Shown here in pieces: positions 1 through 8,640 of a stretch of 33,372 bases of DNA (position 1 is the stretch's first letter; each line of letters begins with the position of its first letter). The notes beneath the pieces are model-generated. The model did no database searches and was not told the origin of the DNA. It saw only the letters and a program-made list of their open reading frames with translations. Both the position numbers and the translations under genes were made by a program. Source of the stretch: Saprospiraceae bacterium (lineage in GTDB: Bacteria > Bacteroidota > Bacteroidia > Chitinophagales > Saprospiraceae); the NCBI GenBank assembly GCA_022844265.1, contig JALHMA010000018.1:1-33372 (forward strand), in the 5' to 3' direction.

Positions 1-24
1 CACTTTAGTCCCAAACTCCTTACC

Positions 25-444
25 ATGAAAAAACTCCTCTTCCTCAGCGGTTTATTCCTGACAATAGCCGTCCAAGCCCAAACAACAACACCCCAACCTT
101 CCATCGACTCTATTCAAGCCCCAAGTCCGGCTGCGATTGCAAAACCCGTTCCCATTCCCCGGCCAGGCGGCATTGCGGTGGGCGGAGAACTCGCAGGTCG
201 ACCCTTGAAGCAAAGAGGCAGAATAACCAATTTGCAGGAAGGTATTGAAGGTGTTGCAATTGTCAAGATTTGTGTAGACAGCACTGGAAAAGTGAGTGAG
301 GCAATGCTCGTCCCTGAAAAATCTACCATTTCCAATCCGGTGGATGTAGAATGGATTCTGGAAGCGGCACGTCACTATCGGTTCGCCCCCGATGCAGACG
401 TTTTGCAATGCGGAAATATTACTTTCAAGTTTCAAAACAAGTGA
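25..444 (+). CDS. Secreted TonB C-terminal-domain protein
   Basis: A 139-residue protein with an N-terminal signal peptide (MKKLLFLSGLFLTIAVQAQ, likely cleaved after AQA), a Pro/Ser-rich linker (about 20-50) and a C-terminal TonB_C-like fold (about 65-139). The pattern VAIVKICVDSTGKVSEAML, followed by a helix with EAARHYRFAP, is the usual TonB_C alpha/beta signature. Canonical TonB stays anchored by an uncleaved N-terminal helix; here the leader looks cleavable, so it may be a periplasmic partner of outer-membrane proteins and not a true energy transducer (inference). Only 24 bases precede it in the window, so its promoter and operon are unseen. It converges on the VIT-domain gene. Confidence 0.8.
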   Translation: MKKLLFLSGLFLTIAVQAQTTTPQPSIDSIQAPSPAAIAKPVPIPRPGGIAVGGELAGRPLKQRGRITNLQEGIEGVAIVKICVDSTGKVSEAMLVPEKSTISNPVDVEWILEAARHYRFAPDADVLQCGNITFKFQNK

Positions 445-631
445 TTTTCCAGAAACTGCTAAGGCGGGCTGCCAGAGGATTGTTGAAAAGGGTTGATGAG
501 GGTTGATGTGGGTTTATAAGGTTGATAAAGAGGTTTATAAGGTTGATGAAGGTTGATAATGACCACTCTATGAAAGAGATTTTGCATTTTCCGAGTATGT
601 ATTATCAACCTTCATCAACTTCGAAGGCTTC
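445..631. repeat. Convergent intergenic region with TTGAT repeats and inverted repeat
   Basis: Between two convergent stop codons lie several imperfect direct copies of a GGTTGATGA/GGTTTATAA motif (about 489-560). The last copy pairs with a distal arm: GTTGATGAAGGTTGATAAT at 542-560 is the exact reverse complement of 601-619. The spacer is 40 nt. No T-tract follows the stem, so a simple intrinsic terminator is not obvious, but the structure could end transcription from both sides. Confidence 0.7.
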
Positions 632-2740
632 CTAACGCTTCACCTTCACCAATTTCATCACCCGCGCCTGATTTCCCCGTTTCAGCATCCCGAGGTATAT
701 CCCTGCCGGCGCCTCGCTGCCTGACAGGCCGGTTCCATCCCATTCGACACGGGTTTCGCTGTTGATAACGCCCAGTTCAAACAGGCGCACCAATTGCCCT
801 TTGAGGTCGTAAATTTCAAAAGAAACGCGGGCGTCACTTGCACCGATGTTCTTGATAAGCACCGTGGTACGGTCCACAAAAGGATTGGGGAAAGCCGTGA
901 GCACGGAATCGCGGGCGTTCAGGTCGTCCGTGCCGGTATACTGCGATTCGTCTTCACAGTCATCGCAAATCCAGTCAACGTTTTCGAGGCACAAGAAAGC
1001 CGTGTATTTAGATAAAACGCGCTCCGCCAGGCTGTTAAAAATAACATTACCGATGGCGGCATTGCCCTGCGCTTCCGTTTCCAGCGCCTGTATCAAACGC
1101 CCGTACCACATTTCGCGGATCAGCGTATCGGCGTTCAGAATATCCGGGGCCGCCACATCGACGGAAGAGAACCAGGGTTGTTCGAGGTGAATGCCGTTGA
1201 TTTCTACGGTAAAAGGAGCCGCGCCGACGTATTTTCCTATCTGTAAAACGGGGCGGTGGAGATTGGTGATGCTTCCGCCGGCGCCGACATTGAACCTGCC
1301 GTAGCAAAAACCATTGTCGGTGGAAGGGTACATTTCAAACGCTTCGACATGGGTTCCCAAATTGGCAAAACTGGACTCGAATGCCCGGGTCAACGATTGC
1401 GTCTGGAAGGTTTTAACATAAAAACCGCCGCTTTGGGTAGCCAGGTTGCTCAGCAGGTAACTGTTGGCGTAATAATATGCGCCGGCGGCGAAAAAATTGG
1501 GCGTGTTCTTTTCATTGTAATCCAGCGCATTGATGGCAACAGGCGGGTCCAGTACTTCCAGCACGTCATTGAGCAATGCATTGGAAGCGGAAAGATTGGC
1601 GTATTGACTCGAATTGGAAACCAGCAGTATCTCGCCGTTGGGGCCGTTTTCCTGCACCCATTGAATGCCGGTGGAAAGAAGGGCTTGCAGGTTGCTGTAA
1701 TTGGTGAGCGGATTGTTCAGCCCGGCGAAAATCTGTTGAATGGTATCCGGATGCGCCGGAATCCAATGGTCGGCCTGCCTTTTGATCGTAAACGCTGAAA
1801 AAAACAAGTTGAAAGAATCTTTCGGCCCGAGGTTGTTCAGCAAAGCGCTTTGGGCAGCCGCCAGCAACTGTGTGGTGGTAGGCGCGTTGGCGCCTGTTTC
1901 GTAATCGAACAACACCGCTATTTTTCGATTATTATCCAGGGGGAAAAAGGCGCCGGGCAAAACCGCCAACTGGTAAAAATTTTCGCCGCCCTCACTGAAC
2001 GTACTGAGGTAATAACCATCCTTTAGCGGGGAAGCGAATTCCACCCGAACATCGTCAACAAACAAAGCAGGCGGGAGGCTGGCAAGGTAAAAACTGCCGC
2101 CTGCCGAGTCGCTGATGGCCTCAAATTCAATTTCGGGGCGCGTTGCGATGGAAGGCGCCTGAAAACGCTCGTCCGACCAGACCAGCAGGTTAAAATCCAG
2201 CACGGCATTTTTGGAGGTTTTTAACAGTGAAAACGGCAGCGACAACTGTGTGCTGTTGTTCAAAAAGGTAGCCGGTTGCAGCCAGGTAATCTTTACCTTG
2301 CGGGTACTTTCATTGGCCATCGGAAATACGCGCAGCTGGTATTGCGTAGCCGAGTTTTTAAACAGGATGGATGGATCCTGGCGGCGGTTGACAATACCTT
2401 CATAAATGGTCGAAGCCGTCCAGCGATCAAAAATATGGGCTTTGACAATGTCGTTGCCCACCCACAACCAGGAGTCGTGCAGGATGGAACCTTCCGGCAA
2501 CGTGAAATTAAGCACCACCTCCAGCGAATCGCCATTGTTGCTGAAGGTAACGCCGCGGGCCGAAAACGTCAGGTAAAGCCCGCATTCCACGTAAATTCCT
2601 TTGGGTCGTATGGATAAAGTGGCTTCTTCAATCGTTCCCTGGCGAACGATCCAGTTTTGGCGAACATCGGAAACGGTTAGTTGCGCGAAGGAATACGCGC
2701 TGGTCAGCAGGAAAAGACAGGTAATTAGAACTGATTTCAT
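632..2740 (-). CDS. Secreted VIT/VWA-domain protein with type IX sorting tail
   Basis: A 702-residue protein with a signal peptide (to about residue 19, ending SFAQ). It has a VIT domain at about 25-155 (SILHDSWLWVGNDIVKAHIF and STIYEGIVNRRQDP are typical), then a VWA-like domain from about 265 to 400. The metal site that should read DxSxS reads DYETG, so the MIDAS looks degenerate. The last ~90 residues (from about 613, AFPNPFVDRTTV to KLVKVKR) are a Por-type C-terminal sorting domain, so the protein is probably exported by T9SS and anchored or released at the cell surface. VIT-VWA proteins generally mediate protein-protein contact; the partner here is unknown. It is divergent from the receptor gene starting at 2974. 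Confidence 0.85.
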   Translation of the reverse strand: MKSVLITCLFLLTSAYSFAQLTVSDVRQNWIVRQGTIEEATLSIRPKGIYVECGLYLTFSARGVTFSNNGDSLEVVLNFTLPEGSILHDSWLWVGNDIVKAHIFDRWTASTIYEGIVNRRQDPSILFKNSATQYQLRVFPMANESTRKVKITWLQPATFLNNSTQLSLPFSLLKTSKNAVLDFNLLVWSDERFQAPSIATRPEIEFEAISDSAGGSFYLASLPPALFVDDVRVEFASPLKDGYYLSTFSEGGENFYQLAVLPGAFFPLDNNRKIAVLFDYETGANAPTTTQLLAAAQSALLNNLGPKDSFNLFFSAFTIKRQADHWIPAHPDTIQQIFAGLNNPLTNYSNLQALLSTGIQWVQENGPNGEILLVSNSSQYANLSASNALLNDVLEVLDPPVAINALDYNEKNTPNFFAAGAYYYANSYLLSNLATQSGGFYVKTFQTQSLTRAFESSFANLGTHVEAFEMYPSTDNGFCYGRFNVGAGGSITNLHRPVLQIGKYVGAAPFTVEINGIHLEQPWFSSVDVAAPDILNADTLIREMWYGRLIQALETEAQGNAAIGNVIFNSLAERVLSKYTAFLCLENVDWICDDCEDESQYTGTDDLNARDSVLTAFPNPFVDRTTVLIKNIGASDARVSFEIYDLKGQLVRLFELGVINSETRVEWDGTGLSGSEAPAGIYLGMLKRGNQARVMKLVKVKR

Positions 2741-2935
2741 GGTATTGGTAAGTTTATGGTGAAAAAAGTTGGATGTCCTTTTTGGAACGCCCCTGTTCGG
2801 GAAAGTGCTGTTGTAATGAGGAGCATTGTTTTGCTCATGGCAGACATTTGTTTATTCAAACGCACGAATTCAAGGCATAAGTCGCCAGAAAACCGCGCTA
2901 CATCTTCACAGTAGTCAGAAGGTGTGTACCGTTGA

Positions 2936-2943
2936 TAACTTTG
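2936..2943 (+). promoter_or_regulatory. Candidate -7 promoter element for the receptor gene
   Basis: TAACTTTG matches the Bacteroidota -7 consensus TANNTTTG exactly, 30 bases before the chosen ATG at 2974. The base 19 nt upstream does not start a TTTG, so the -33 element is missing or weak. It also explains why the longer reading frame starting at 2932 is unlikely: that start would lie inside the promoter. Confidence 0.45.
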
Positions 2944-2973
2944 CTGCTCACTTACGCAAGCAGCATTTTTAAC

Positions 2974-5403
2974 ATGAGATATTTCCACACATCCTTTTCT
3001 CAAACCTCCATCCTTTTTTTCCTGATGCTGTTTGCCCTCCCGACATGGTCGCAAAACGCCACCGTAAAAGGCAAACTGACGGAATCCGCCACAGCCGCCC
3101 CGCTTGCTTACGCCAGTGTCCGTTTGTACCAAATGCCTGAAAAAAAATTGGCCGGCGGCGCTTTAACCGACGAAAAAGGCCAGTTCACCGTCGCCCTGCC
3201 TTTAGGTGTTTTTGCAGCAGAAATTGAATTCATCGGTTTTGAAACCATCAAAACCCCCGAATTTTCCCTGACAAAAGAGCACCCGCAGCACGATCTGGGT
3301 ACCCTGCGGCTGGCCGCTTCCGCCACAACGCTCGACGAAGTAGAAGTGACTGCCGAAAAAAGCAGCATGGTACTGGCTTTAGACAAAAAAATCTTCAATG
3401 TCGGCAAAGACCTTTCCAACGCAGGCGGCTCTGCCACCGACATTCTGACCAACATCCCCTCCGTCACTGTAGATCCGGAAGGCACCGTCAAACTGCGCGG
3501 CAGCGACAACGTGCGTATCCTGATCGATGGCAAACCCTCCGGCCTGGTCAGTTTTAAAGGCAGCAGCGGGCTGCAACAATTGCAGGCAAGCATGATCGAC
3601 CGCGTGGAAATCATTACCAACCCTTCGGCGCGCTACGAGGCGGAAGGCTCCGCAGGTATCATCAACATCATTTTGAAAAAAGACCAGAAACAGGGTTTTA
3701 ACGGCTCTGTCGAAGTGATCGCCGGGCAGCCCGACAATTACGGCGCTGCGGCCAACCTCAATTACCGCCACCGGAAAATCAATTTTTTCATCAACTACGG
3801 CTTTTCCTACCGCGTCACTCCGGGCGGCGGCGCCTTGTTCCAGGAGCGTACCAACGGCGACACCACGTTCCTGCTGCAACAAACCACCGACAACGAAATG
3901 ACGGGGCTGAACAACAACATCCGCGGCGGACTCGATTACTTTTTTACGGAAAACAACATTCTGACGGCTTCCTACCTGTGGCGGCGCAGCGACGCCCGGC
4001 GCCTGACCGACATCCGTTACGAGGATTTTCTCTACAACCTTGCCACGCCGATCGGCTACACCCTGCGCCAGCAGGACGAAACGGAGGACGAACCCAACTC
4101 GGAATATTCGATCGTTTACAAACGAAAATTCTGGAACGAAGGACACGAACTGACCGCCGAAGCCAAATACCTGAACTACTGGGAACGCTCCGACCAGTCG
4201 TTTCCACAACAAACTTTTTTCCCCGACGGAACGGAAGATGTTTCCAAAAATATTTTCCAGAAATCGCTGAACGACGAATACGAAAACCAGTACCTGCTCC
4301 AGATAGATTATGTGCGCCCCCTCGGGAAAGACGGCAAATTTGAAACCGGCCTGCGCAGCAGTTTCCGCGATATGGTGAACGACTATATCGTCACTGAAAA
4401 AAATGCAGACGGCACATTCGCAACGGTTCAGGGATTGGATAACTACTTCATTTACAAGGAAAACATCAACGGCGCTTACCTCATTTACGGCAACAAACGC
4501 AACAAATTTTCCTGGCAGGGCGGCCTCCGCGCAGAACACACCGACGTGAACACCGTACTCCGGGAAACGAACGTGGAAAACCCGCGCAATTATTTCAATT
4601 TTTTTCCCAGCCTGCACCTGACCTACGAATTGCCCAAAAACAACGCCATTCAATGGAGCTACAGCCGCCGCGTGCGCCGTCCGGTGTACAATGATCTGAG
4701 TCCCTTCGTTACCTTTACCGACAGCCGCAACTTCTGGAGCGGCAACCCCGATCTCAACCCCGAATTCAGCGATGTGGTGGAACTCGGACACATCAGGCAT
4801 TTCGATAAAGGGTCGTTCTCTTCCTCGATGTACTTCCGGCATACGAAGGACAAAATTGATCGCATCCGGCAAGTCGACAACGCAGGCAATGCCACCACCC
4901 GCCCGGAAAACCTGCTCCGCGAAAACGCTTTCGGGGTGGAATTTGCCACCGGCTATTCGCCCGAAAAATGGTGGAAACTGGACATGAATTTCAATTTTTT
5001 CCACGCCGACATCGACGGAAGCAATATTCAGACGAGTTACAAAACCGAGACCTACAGCTGGTTTGCCCGCGTCACCTCGAAATTCATCCTCCCGAAAAGC
5101 TTCGATTTCCAGCTGCGCGGCAACTACGAAGCGCCTCAAAAAACAGCGCAGGGCAGCCGAAAATCCCTGTATTTTGTCGACCTGGCTGCCAGCAAAGACA
5201 TTTTACGCAACAAAGGCACCCTGACACTCAACGTATCCGACCTGTTCAATACCCGGAAAATGCGCAGCATCACCGAGGGCGACAATTTCCGAAATGAAAG
5301 CACTTTTCAGTGGCGCAGGCGGCAGGTCAATCTGACCTTCAATTACCGGATCAACCAGGGCAAACCAATGGCCAAAAAGAAACCTGCCGGCGCCGAGGAA
5401 TAA
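2974..5403 (+). CDS. TonB-dependent outer-membrane receptor (OMP_b-brl_3 type)
   Basis: I chose the ATG at 2974 because it opens a clean signal peptide (MRYFHTSFSQTSILFFLMLF, cleaved near WSQ); the frame is open from 2932 but the extra 14 residues do not look like a leader. The 809-residue product has a carboxypeptidase-regulatory-like beta-sandwich (about 28-110), a plug domain (about 120-240, with NIPSVTVDPEGTVKLRGSDN and ILIDGKPSG), and a long beta-barrel with aromatic-rich alternating strands to the end. No SusD-like gene is adjacent, so it is not an obvious SusC of a glycan locus; the family is often linked to siderophore, metal or peptide uptake, and the substrate cannot be read from sequence. 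The basic KPMAKKKPAGAEE tail extends beyond the last strand. Confidence 0.88.
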   Translation: MRYFHTSFSQTSILFFLMLFALPTWSQNATVKGKLTESATAAPLAYASVRLYQMPEKKLAGGALTDEKGQFTVALPLGVFAAEIEFIGFETIKTPEFSLTKEHPQHDLGTLRLAASATTLDEVEVTAEKSSMVLALDKKIFNVGKDLSNAGGSATDILTNIPSVTVDPEGTVKLRGSDNVRILIDGKPSGLVSFKGSSGLQQLQASMIDRVEIITNPSARYEAEGSAGIINIILKKDQKQGFNGSVEVIAGQPDNYGAAANLNYRHRKINFFINYGFSYRVTPGGGALFQERTNGDTTFLLQQTTDNEMTGLNNNIRGGLDYFFTENNILTASYLWRRSDARRLTDIRYEDFLYNLATPIGYTLRQQDETEDEPNSEYSIVYKRKFWNEGHELTAEAKYLNYWERSDQSFPQQTFFPDGTEDVSKNIFQKSLNDEYENQYLLQIDYVRPLGKDGKFETGLRSSFRDMVNDYIVTEKNADGTFATVQGLDNYFIYKENINGAYLIYGNKRNKFSWQGGLRAEHTDVNTVLRETNVENPRNYFNFFPSLHLTYELPKNNAIQWSYSRRVRRPVYNDLSPFVTFTDSRNFWSGNPDLNPEFSDVVELGHIRHFDKGSFSSSMYFRHTKDKIDRIRQVDNAGNATTRPENLLRENAFGVEFATGYSPEKWWKLDMNFNFFHADIDGSNIQTSYKTETYSWFARVTSKFILPKSFDFQLRGNYEAPQKTAQGSRKSLYFVDLAASKDILRNKGTLTLNVSDLFNTRKMRSITEGDNFRNESTFQWRRRQVNLTFNYRINQGKPMAKKKPAGAEE

Positions 5404-5480
5404 ATGCGATGAAAATGCTGCAAATATTACCGGGGCGCTGCATGTTTGCCATATCTTTTTAACGAACCAACTTTTAAAAA

Positions 5481-5987
5481 ATGAAAAAGAAAATCCTATT
5501 AGCATTACTGGCGGTCTTTGTCATCATCCAGTTCATTCGTCCTGAAAAAAACGTATCGGACGATCAAACTTACCACCTTTCCAAAAAATACAATGTCCCG
5601 GAAGATGTTGCCGGTATTTTGAAAGTTGCCTGCGATGATTGCCACAGCAACAAAACCAGATATCCCTGGTACGCCCAGGTACAACCCGCAGCCTGGTGGC
5701 TGGCAGAGCATGTCGCCGAAGGCAAAAGGAAACTGAATTTTTCCAAATTCACGTCCCTGAAAATTGCCGTGCAAAACCATAAGTTTGAGGAAATAGTAGA
5801 AATGGTGGAAGAAAAGGAAATGCCGCTGTCTTCCTACACCTGGCTTGGTTTGCATGGAGAAGCAAACCTTTCAGACGCGCAACGACAAACGATCGTCAAC
5901 TGGGCCAAGGCACAAATGGACACCCTGAAAGCCCAATACCCCGCAGACAGCCTGATTTTGCGGAGACCGCCCCCGGCGGCCAAATAA
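5481..5987 (+). CDS. Haem-binding domain protein (single CxxCH)
   Basis: A 168-residue protein with an N-terminal hydrophobic segment (KKKILLALLAVFVIIQFI), most likely a membrane anchor or uncleaved signal. It contains one c-type haem motif, CDDCHSNKTRYPWY (about 50-64), followed by QPAAWWLAEHVAEGKRKLNF, the signature of the bacterial haem-binding domain family (Haem_bd). The protein should face the periplasm, where haem would be attached covalently. It lies 77 bases after the receptor and 48 before the GH3 gene, in the same direction; co-transcription is plausible but no functional link to glycan breakdown is evident. Confidence 0.82.
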   Translation: MKKKILLALLAVFVIIQFIRPEKNVSDDQTYHLSKKYNVPEDVAGILKVACDDCHSNKTRYPWYAQVQPAAWWLAEHVAEGKRKLNFSKFTSLKIAVQNHKFEEIVEMVEEKEMPLSSYTWLGLHGEANLSDAQRQTIVNWAKAQMDTLKAQYPADSLILRRPPPAAK

Positions 5988-6035
5988 GGAACGGCGCCAA
6001 ACGACCATATCCATCAGCATCAACCTAACTCTTAT

Positions 6036-8339
6036 ATGAAAAAATTTGTTTGCCACCTCCTGCTTGCCTGTATCCTCCTGACTGCAAAAACGGCATTCAG
6101 TCAAAACGCCGGGGTGGTACTCGTCAAAAACAACGCGGGCGCACAGCTCGGATACTCCCCCGCTTCCGGGGTTAAAATATTGAATGTCAATGGCCTGTCG
6201 TTCAAAGACCTGAATAAAAACGGAGCACTCGACGCTTATGAAGACTGGCGTTTGCCTGCCGACGTTCGCGCCCGCGATCTCGCCGGCCGCTTGTCCATCG
6301 AACAAATAGCAGGTCTGATGCTGTACAGCCGGCACCAGGCTATTCCGGCACGCAGCACAGGTTATTTTGCAGGTACCTACAATGGCAAATTGTTCAGCGA
6401 AAGCGGCGCAAAAGCGGAAGATTTAACAGACCAGCAAAAGGCCTTTCTGTTGAAAGACAACCTGCGGCACGTATTGATAACCACCGTTCAATCGCCCGAA
6501 GCAGCCGCTTTGTGGAACAACAATGTGCAGGCCTTTTGCGAGGGCATCGGACTGGGTATTCCGGCCAACAACAGCACCGACCCGCGGCACGGCACCGTGT
6601 CAACGATGGAATACAACGCCGGCGCCGGCGGGCAAATTTCGATGTGGCCCGGCTCTCTGGGTATGGCCGCCACCTTCGATCCGGCCCTGGTAGAACAATT
6701 CGGGCAGATTGCCGCAGCGGAATACCGCGCACTCGGCATCGCTACCGCCCTTTCTCCGCAGGTGGATATTGCTACCGACCCGCGCTGGAACCGCGCGAGC
6801 GGCACTTTCGGCGAAAACCCCGCACTTTCCGCCGCCATGGCGCAGGCTTACTGCGACGGATTTCAAACCTCGAAAGGCAGCCAGGAAATCGGCGACGGCT
6901 GGGGTTATACGAGTGTCAATGCGATGGTAAAACACTGGCCCGGCGGCGGTTCGGGCGAGGGCGGACGCGACGCGCATTACGGCATGGGCAAGTTTGCCGT
7001 ATACCCCGGCGGCAAGTTCAAAACACATTTTATCCCGTTTACCAGGGGCGCCTTCAAACTGAAAGGCAAAACGAAAATGGCCTCCGCCATTATGCCGTAC
7101 TACACTATTTCGTGGAATCAGGATACTAAAAACAAGGAAAACGTCGGCAATTCCTACAATTCCTATATCATCAACGACCTGTTGCGCAAGAAATACAAAT
7201 TCGACGGCGTGGCCTGTACCGACTGGGGCATCACCGGCAATAAAACGCAGATGGACAACTTCGTCGGCGGCAAACCCCACGGCGTGGAACAGCTGAGTGT
7301 AGCGCAACGGCATTACAAAGTGCTGATGGCGGGAGTAGACCAGTTTGGCGGCAACAATGAGGCAGCGCCCATCCTCGAAGCGTACCAAATGGGTATCCGG
7401 GAACACGGCGAACCCTGGATGCGGGCGCGTATGGAACAATCCGCCGTGCGGCTGCTGAAAAACATTTTCCGGGTAGGGCTTTTTGAAAATCCTTATCTCG
7501 ATATTGAAAACACCAAAAATACCGTCGGGAAACCTGAATTTATGGCGGCGGGCTACGAAGCGCAGTTGAAATCCATGGTGCTGCTAAAAAACAAAAACCA
7601 GGTTTTGCCATTAAAAACAGGCAAAACGGTCTATGTGCCCAAGAAATTTACCCCGGCGGGTAGAAATTTTATGGGTGTACCAACCCCGGAAAAAATGGAT
7701 TATCCGGTCAATATGGATATTGTCAAAAAATACTTCAACACGACGGACAATCCCGCCGAGGCGGATTTCGCGCTTGTTTTTATCAACAACCCGGATAGCG
7801 GCAATGGTTATGATTCGACGGATATCCGCAAAGGCGGCAATGGTTATTTGCCCATCAGCCTGCAATATGGCGAATACAAGGCGACGGATGCCCGCGCAAC
7901 CAGCATCGCCGGTGGCGACCCGATGGAAAAATTTACCAACCGCAGTTATAAAGACAAAACCGTCGTTTCCAAAAACATTACCGATCTGGGCATGGTGGCC
8001 GACACCTATCAAAAAATGAAAGGCAAACCAGTGATTGTTTCTGTGACAATGGATAACCCGATGGTTTTCAGCGAGTTCGAACAACAGGCCGACGCCATCT
8101 TGGTCAACTTCCGCGTGCAGGATCAGGCTATTCTAGACATATTTACGGGCAAAACAGAACCCTCCGGTTTATTGCCGATGCAAATGCCTGCGGATATGTC
8201 TACCGTCGAAAAACAGGCGGAAGACGCGCCGCATGACATGAAATGCCACACGGATAGCCAGGGTTCGGTGTACGATTTCGGCTTTGGGATGAACTGGAAA
8301 GGGAAAATCAAGGATGCGCGTAAAAAGCGATACAAATAA
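6036..8339 (+). CDS. Glycoside hydrolase family 3 (beta-glucosidase-like)
   Basis: A 767-residue secreted enzyme with a signal peptide ending AFSQ. The N-terminal TIM-barrel carries the GH3 landmarks: WNRASGTFGENP (about 250), AMVKHWPGGGSGEGGRDAHY (about 294-313), and GVACTDWGITGN, in which Asp396 matches the catalytic nucleophile. The second alpha/beta domain begins near SMVLLKNKNQVLPL (about 512) and runs to YDFGFGMNWKGKI. The terminal FnIII-like domain of many GH3 enzymes is absent. GH3 enzymes hydrolyse terminal beta-linked glucose, xylose or related sugars; the specificity here cannot be fixed. Its neighbours are esterases, consistent with debranching and deacylating the same glycans in the periplasm or at the surface. 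Confidence 0.9.
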   Translation: MKKFVCHLLLACILLTAKTAFSQNAGVVLVKNNAGAQLGYSPASGVKILNVNGLSFKDLNKNGALDAYEDWRLPADVRARDLAGRLSIEQIAGLMLYSRHQAIPARSTGYFAGTYNGKLFSESGAKAEDLTDQQKAFLLKDNLRHVLITTVQSPEAAALWNNNVQAFCEGIGLGIPANNSTDPRHGTVSTMEYNAGAGGQISMWPGSLGMAATFDPALVEQFGQIAAAEYRALGIATALSPQVDIATDPRWNRASGTFGENPALSAAMAQAYCDGFQTSKGSQEIGDGWGYTSVNAMVKHWPGGGSGEGGRDAHYGMGKFAVYPGGKFKTHFIPFTRGAFKLKGKTKMASAIMPYYTISWNQDTKNKENVGNSYNSYIINDLLRKKYKFDGVACTDWGITGNKTQMDNFVGGKPHGVEQLSVAQRHYKVLMAGVDQFGGNNEAAPILEAYQMGIREHGEPWMRARMEQSAVRLLKNIFRVGLFENPYLDIENTKNTVGKPEFMAAGYEAQLKSMVLLKNKNQVLPLKTGKTVYVPKKFTPAGRNFMGVPTPEKMDYPVNMDIVKKYFNTTDNPAEADFALVFINNPDSGNGYDSTDIRKGGNGYLPISLQYGEYKATDARATSIAGGDPMEKFTNRSYKDKTVVSKNITDLGMVADTYQKMKGKPVIVSVTMDNPMVFSEFEQQADAILVNFRVQDQAILDIFTGKTEPSGLLPMQMPADMSTVEKQAEDAPHDMKCHTDSQGSVYDFGFGMNWKGKIKDARKKRYK

Positions 8340-8350
8340 TACCCATTCTA

Positions 8351-8548
8351 AGTAATGCTCAAAAAACAAGTTCACGATTTGACTAACCCCCGCGCTTCAG
8401 CCGGGGGTATGGAAGAAACCAAACCCAACGGGGTTTTAACCCCAGATCACTCATTTTGGGTTAAAACCCATCTGTGTTGTCCCGTTCATTCCCCCCGGCT
8501 AAAGCGCGGGGGTTAGTCAAATCATGAACTTGTTTTTTAGGCATTACT
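8351..8548. repeat. Family I palindromic element (198 bp, 57-bp arms)
   Basis: Arms 8351-8407 and 8492-8548 are inverted and match at 53 of 57 positions by eye without gaps. The inner ends are GC-rich (CCCCCGCGCTT..., CCGGGGG) and the outer ends contain AAAAAACAAGTTCA. A second inverted pair lies inside: GGGTTTTAACCC (8431-8442) and GGGTTAAAACCC (8458-8469). CTAAGTA occurs at both edges (8348-8354 and 8547-8553) and could be a target duplication, although it partly overlaps the arms. It starts 11 bases after the GH3 stop and has no coding capacity, so it is a non-autonomous mobile-element or bidirectional hairpin candidate. Confidence 0.85.
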
Positions 8549-8601
8549 AAGTAGTTATCGGTTATTAGTTATCCGTTATCCGTGTTGATAATCAAGCATT
8601 T
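8549..8601 (-). repeat. Dispersed ~52-bp repeat, copy 1
   Basis: Read on the minus strand this stretch (AAATGCTTGATTATCAA... to ...GATAACTACTTAG) matches the plus-strand sequence at 21704-21758 upstream of the CHAT gene, with roughly eight differences. It abuts family I on one side, and its last bases overlap the -33 box of the promoter at 8599. Confidence 0.7.
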
Positions 8602-8629
8602 GTAAAAAATTTAAGCAAAACTAATTTTG
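8599..8629 (+). promoter_or_regulatory. Bacteroidota consensus promoter for the double esterase gene
   Basis: TTTG at 8599-8602, exactly 19 bases, then TAATTTTG at 8622-8629: a full match to TTTG-N19-TANNTTTG. The start codon is at 8641, only 11 bases beyond the -7 box, so the predicted mRNA leader is just a few nucleotides. The -33 TTTG straddles the end of a dispersed repeat. Confidence 0.8.
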
Positions 8630-8640
8630 CACACCTACTT

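Noticed and set aside
489-560. Short regular repeats as a CRISPR array
   Set aside because: Units are under 12 bases with no unique spacers and no cas genes nearby.
2737-3132. 131-codon minus-strand frame upstream of the VIT gene
   Set aside because: It overlaps the start of the receptor gene and the divergent promoter region, and has no protein-like features.
3379-5139. 586-codon open frame on the minus strand
   Set aside because: It lies antisense to the clear TonB-dependent receptor gene, has no domain signature and is rich in residues expected from reversed GC-skewed codons.
2974-5403. Receptor as SusC of a polysaccharide-utilisation locus
   Set aside because: No SusD-like lipoprotein gene is adjacent and the barrel resembles the OMP_b-brl_3 type.
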